Assembly (NCBI GenBank): GCA_000621405.1
Contig: JHYK01000018.1
Span: 1-58,135, forward strand
Source of the DNA: Lachnospiraceae bacterium AC3007
GTDB taxonomy: Bacteria; Bacillota; Clostridia; Lachnospirales; Lachnospiraceae
Direction of reading: 5' to 3'
DNA: 58,135 nt
A program made the translations under genes and the position numbers. Below, one piece after another: positions 58,065-58,135 of the stretch. Position 1 is the first letter of the stretch, and each line of letters opens with the position of its first letter. The notes beneath the pieces are model-generated. The model did not search any database, was not told where the DNA came from, and saw only the letters and a program-made list of their open reading frames with translations.

Positions 58065-58135
58065 ATGATCTATGTTGGTATCGATGTTGCCAAGGACAAG
58101 CATGACTGCTGTATTCTTGACGACGAAGGCCGGAA
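58065..58135 (+). CDS. IS110-family transposase, N-terminal part, cut by window edge
   Basis: ATG at 58065 with AGGAGG eight to nine bases upstream opens a frame to the right edge, beginning MIYVGIDVAKDKHDCCILDD. YVGIDVAK-KHD is the first motif of the RuvC-like DEDD catalytic domain of IS110/IS1111 transposases (first Asp in GID). Only 23 residues are visible; the rest lies outside. Confidence 0.82.
   Translation, partial: MIYVGIDVAKDKHDCCILDDEGR

Noticed and set aside
1-58135. tRNA, rRNA or replication origin
   Set aside because: No cloverleaf, rRNA-like stretch or DnaA-box cluster was recognised on reading; a covariance scan would be decisive.

Overview
The window looks like chromosomal DNA of an anaerobic clostridial Firmicute, most likely a Lachnospiraceae relative. 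This rests on moderate GC, AGGAGG-type ribosome sites, a thioredoxin reductase lacking pyridine-nucleotide motifs, many zinc-ribbon membrane proteins, an Rpn-type nuclease, and gene families typical of that group. No rRNA, tRNA or CRISPR array was found. The window is bounded by mobile DNA: the start of an IS3-type transposase at the left edge (minus strand) and the start of an IS110-type transposase at the right edge (plus strand).

Region 1 (about 0.4-17.6 kb) is an AT-rich accessory block and the most unusual part. At least nine genes or gene remnants carry short CxxC...CxxC zinc ribbons (12 ribbons in all). Most join the ribbon to one or more membrane spans and an outside domain (TPR, Ca-loop-like or unrecognised). 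In the middle is a tight signalling operon: a helix-turn-helix protein, a stand-alone FHA protein, a transmembrane Ser/Thr kinase with an extracellular TPR tail, a 51-residue membrane peptide, a zinc-ribbon membrane protein and a TPR membrane protein. Four of the transcription units are preceded by a shared element, GTGTAAACTTNNACTGAAAA, which suggests one regulon. I infer an undescribed zinc-ribbon/phospho-signalling membrane system. The block ends in decay: a frameshifted Asp/Glu racemase, a 5'-truncated zinc-ribbon gene, an Rpn nuclease with a 12-base tandem repeat, and a duplication scar around a UPF0303 gene.

Region 2 (19.8-35 kb) is housekeeping: pyrE with a small membrane protein and an M29 aminopeptidase; a purE-purM-purN-purD operon; a low-complexity membrane protein; a flavin thioredoxin reductase and thioredoxin; ispF; a membrane-anchored family 3 glycosidase whose promoter overlaps a large dyad; glycogen phosphorylase; and a membrane-anchored Ntn hydrolase.

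Region 3 (35-45.2 kb) encodes partner-switching signalling. Two tandem dCache-HAMP-PP2C phosphatases (the second with a fused RsbW-like ATPase domain), a STAS antagonist and a GH3-type acyl-amido synthetase form one run of genes. They are followed by a MATE transporter fused to another RsbW-like ATPase domain and an HD protein. No sigma factor lies nearby.

Region 4 (45.2-48.2 kb) has a GntR (YtrA-type)-ABC transporter operon on the minus strand with a clear promoter and operator. A 1.1 kb non-coding stretch follows, with dispersed repeats, nine head-to-tail 73-base repeats each holding a conserved inverted repeat, and a 125-base imperfect hairpin.

Region 5 (48.2-57.8 kb) is a c-di-GMP/phosphorelay cluster: an HD-GYP response regulator, a hybrid histidine kinase with Hpt, a single-domain receiver, a REC-Hpt-REC protein, a membrane protein, a GGDEF cyclase and a sugar-type binding lipoprotein translationally coupled to that cyclase.
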